Shown piece after piece: positions 62,807 to 64,000 of a stretch of 64,000 nucleotides of DNA. Numbering within the stretch: position 1 is the stretch's first letter; every line of letters starts with the position of its first letter. The translations under genes and the position numbers were made by a program. Below the pieces are notes generated by a model. It searched no databases. It saw nothing but the letters and a program-made list of their open reading frames with translations, and had not been told where the DNA came from. The stretch comes from Niastella yeongjuensis (GTDB taxonomy: Bacteria > Bacteroidota > Bacteroidia > Chitinophagales > Chitinophagaceae), in assembly GCF_900110245.1 (NCBI RefSeq), contig NZ_FOCZ01000002.1, positions 496,001-560,000 on the forward strand, written 5' to 3'.

Positions 62807-63850
62807 CTAAAATTTAGGACATAACATTTTGTACTCGCTGCTGTTATCGTGGTGCAAAAAGCCTATGTAACAAAGTGATATTTCAAACCCGCCCCGGCCC
62901 ATGCTTACTGTTTTCAGCTGCGATATATTTACATCATAACTCAGGGCAGTAGACAGGTGTCCCCAGTCTATTTTCAGTACCGGCACCAGGGCGTCTTTCC
63001 AGCGAAGGAATAAACCTGCGCTCAAAGTATAGGTAGGGTTGTTGTCGAGGTCGTAGCCCAGTTTATAAGAATACAAGGCACCGCCAATGGTTTCCGTATT
63101 GTTACCCTGTATAGAGTGATCGGCCTGTAGGGTAAGGGAAGAAACATCATCCACACTCCACTTAACCCCAATAGAGGCAACATATTTGGGATTCAGTTCA
63201 ATACTGTAATTGTGGTAAAACGTGTTTTTGGGCCGGTTCAAATGGTGGTAGGCAAATCCGATGAACATGCTGTTTTCCTGATCGGGGCCAAAGGTGGTAT
63301 TAAAGCTCATACCCACACTGGCGTCCCAGGTAGCATAATTGGGCGATAGCATAGTTTCCCCGTTAGGTAAAGTGGCATCGTACCCGCCACCCGTATACTG
63401 GTTATCGGTGGTGATCTTGGTAATATCGATGCTTTTGCGTATCAGTCCGCCCATAAAACCCAGCGACAGGTACATGGTTTTTTCATCGCTCAACGATTTG
63501 TGGTAGTTGAGGGCTGGCAGGATCTGCGTGGTAGTTAACCCCACAGTACCGGCTTTGTCAAATACGGCCTGCAAACCGGTAGTCATAAAATCATTACCGG
63601 TACCCATGTGGAATTTATATTCCGCGTTCAGCGAACCGGTTCTATAGGCATTGGTAATGCTGTTCCATTGATCGCGATAAACGCCCTGAATGCGATAATC
63701 CCCGGTGTATATGCCGGCCAGCGAGGGGTTGCGCAACAGAGGTGCCTCGAAAAATTGAGAAAAATGTATATCCTGTGCTTTTGCGTTCAGCAGGGAAAGC
63801 AGCAGGGTTAAGCCGGCAATGGATCGTTTAATACTTCGGCCGGTGATCAT
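62807..63850 (-). CDS. PorP/SprF-family type IX secretion membrane protein
   Basis: A 347-residue outer-membrane barrel with signal peptide (ending LNAKAQ). The PorP/SprF signature is DIHFSQFFEAPLLRNPSLAGIYTGDYRIQGVYRDQWNSI near the N-terminus, with many barrel strands after. SprF-type proteins assist secretion and attachment of large adhesins encoded just upstream, which is exactly the arrangement here (gene ending at 63881). Confidence 0.93.
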   Translation of the reverse strand: MITGRSIKRSIAGLTLLLSLLNAKAQDIHFSQFFEAPLLRNPSLAGIYTGDYRIQGVYRDQWNSITNAYRTGSLNAEYKFHMGTGNDFMTTGLQAVFDKAGTVGLTTTQILPALNYHKSLSDEKTMYLSLGFMGGLIRKSIDITKITTDNQYTGGGYDATLPNGETMLSPNYATWDASVGMSFNTTFGPDQENSMFIGFAYHHLNRPKNTFYHNYSIELNPKYVASIGVKWSVDDVSSLTLQADHSIQGNNTETIGGALYSYKLGYDLDNNPTYTLSAGLFLRWKDALVPVLKIDWGHLSTALSYDVNISQLKTVSMGRGGFEISLCYIGFLHHDNSSEYKMLCPKF

Positions 63851-63880
63851 GGTTGGGTTATTTAATGTTAAATACTTTAA

Positions 63881-64000
63881 TTACCGCACCAATGCCACAT
63901 TGCCTTTTACGGGAACAATGGCATTGTTTTCACACACAAATTCTATGATATATACATATACATCGGCGCTGGCAGGTTTACCTTTATAGAAGCCATCCCA
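63881..64000 (-). CDS. C-terminal end of a gliding-motility-type T9SS adhesin (partial)
   Basis: Only the last 39 codons are in the window. They read WDGFYKGKPASADVYVYIIE followed by a strand with FVCENN and an end GNVALVR, which is the typical end of the gliding motility-associated C-terminal (CHU_C, type B T9SS) domain. The protein is therefore probably a large secreted adhesin. It is 30 nt upstream of the PorP/SprF gene on the same strand. Confidence 0.85.
   Translation of the reverse strand, partial: WDGFYKGKPASADVYVYIIEFVCENNAIVPVKGNVALVR

Overview
The window reads as a chromosome segment of a Bacteroidota bacterium, most likely Chitinophagaceae (Niastella/Chitinophaga-like; the family level is inference). 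Signs are a SusC/SusD pair, type IX secretion (T9SS) parts (PorT, PorP/SprF, a gliding-motility C-terminal domain, T9SS sorting tails), a LytTR regulator paired with a TPR histidine kinase, TAnnTTTG-type -7 promoter boxes and a split atpDC locus. No rRNA, tRNA, CRISPR array, insertion sequence or phage gene was seen.

Layout. 0-4 kb: end of an outer-membrane barrel gene, then a convergent TPR histidine kinase/LytTR pair. 4-10 kb: porT-ubiE, the GTPase EngB, a PhyH-type dioxygenase, a YkuK-like protein, a T9SS-exported metzincin protease and a small secreted protein. 10.2-18.6 kb: a nine-gene run on the minus strand; its upstream half encodes a UbiA-like prenyltransferase, a type III polyketide synthase, a methyltransferase, a flavoprotein reductase/oxygenase and an outer-membrane protein, and looks like a phenolic-lipid or meroterpenoid pathway. 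18.7-23 kb: flotillin with an NfeD-like partner, and a phosphoesterase fused to a PQQ-type propeller. 23-27 kb: pyruvate dehydrogenase E2 and dnaX. 27.1-31.3 kb: an accessory cassette of a small helical ORF, a CHAT caspase-like protein and an LCAT-type lipase, followed by a large inverted array of 11-bp units. 31.4-37.8 kb: a TetR-controlled RND efflux operon with two matching operators. 38-46.8 kb: a GNAT-like protein, atpD-atpC, a sugar transferase with a degenerate receiver domain next to a receiver that lacks its phospho-aspartate, a barrel protein, a LOG-family protein and a Na+/solute symporter. 47-53 kb: O-methyltransferase, GH73-LysM, hpt, a vWA protein, dnaJ-grpE. 54-59 kb: SusC-SusD. 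59-64 kb: rlmI-like methyltransferase, a minimal T9SS-tail protein, a peroxiredoxin, an unknown exported protein, PorP/SprF and the end of a gliding-motility-type adhesin.

Two things stand out. First, the CHAT-lipase cassette has two genes 2 nt apart; the CHAT domain keeps its Cys but has Gln where the catalytic His is expected. It could be a protease-activated lipase system for defence or cell death. Second, more than a dozen intergenic sites carry short tandem arrays with a strict 7-nt period but different unit sequences. They are often paired around a GC-rich core and sometimes inverted. They form a dispersed composite repeat family that ordinary gene annotation misses and that produces spurious ORFs.
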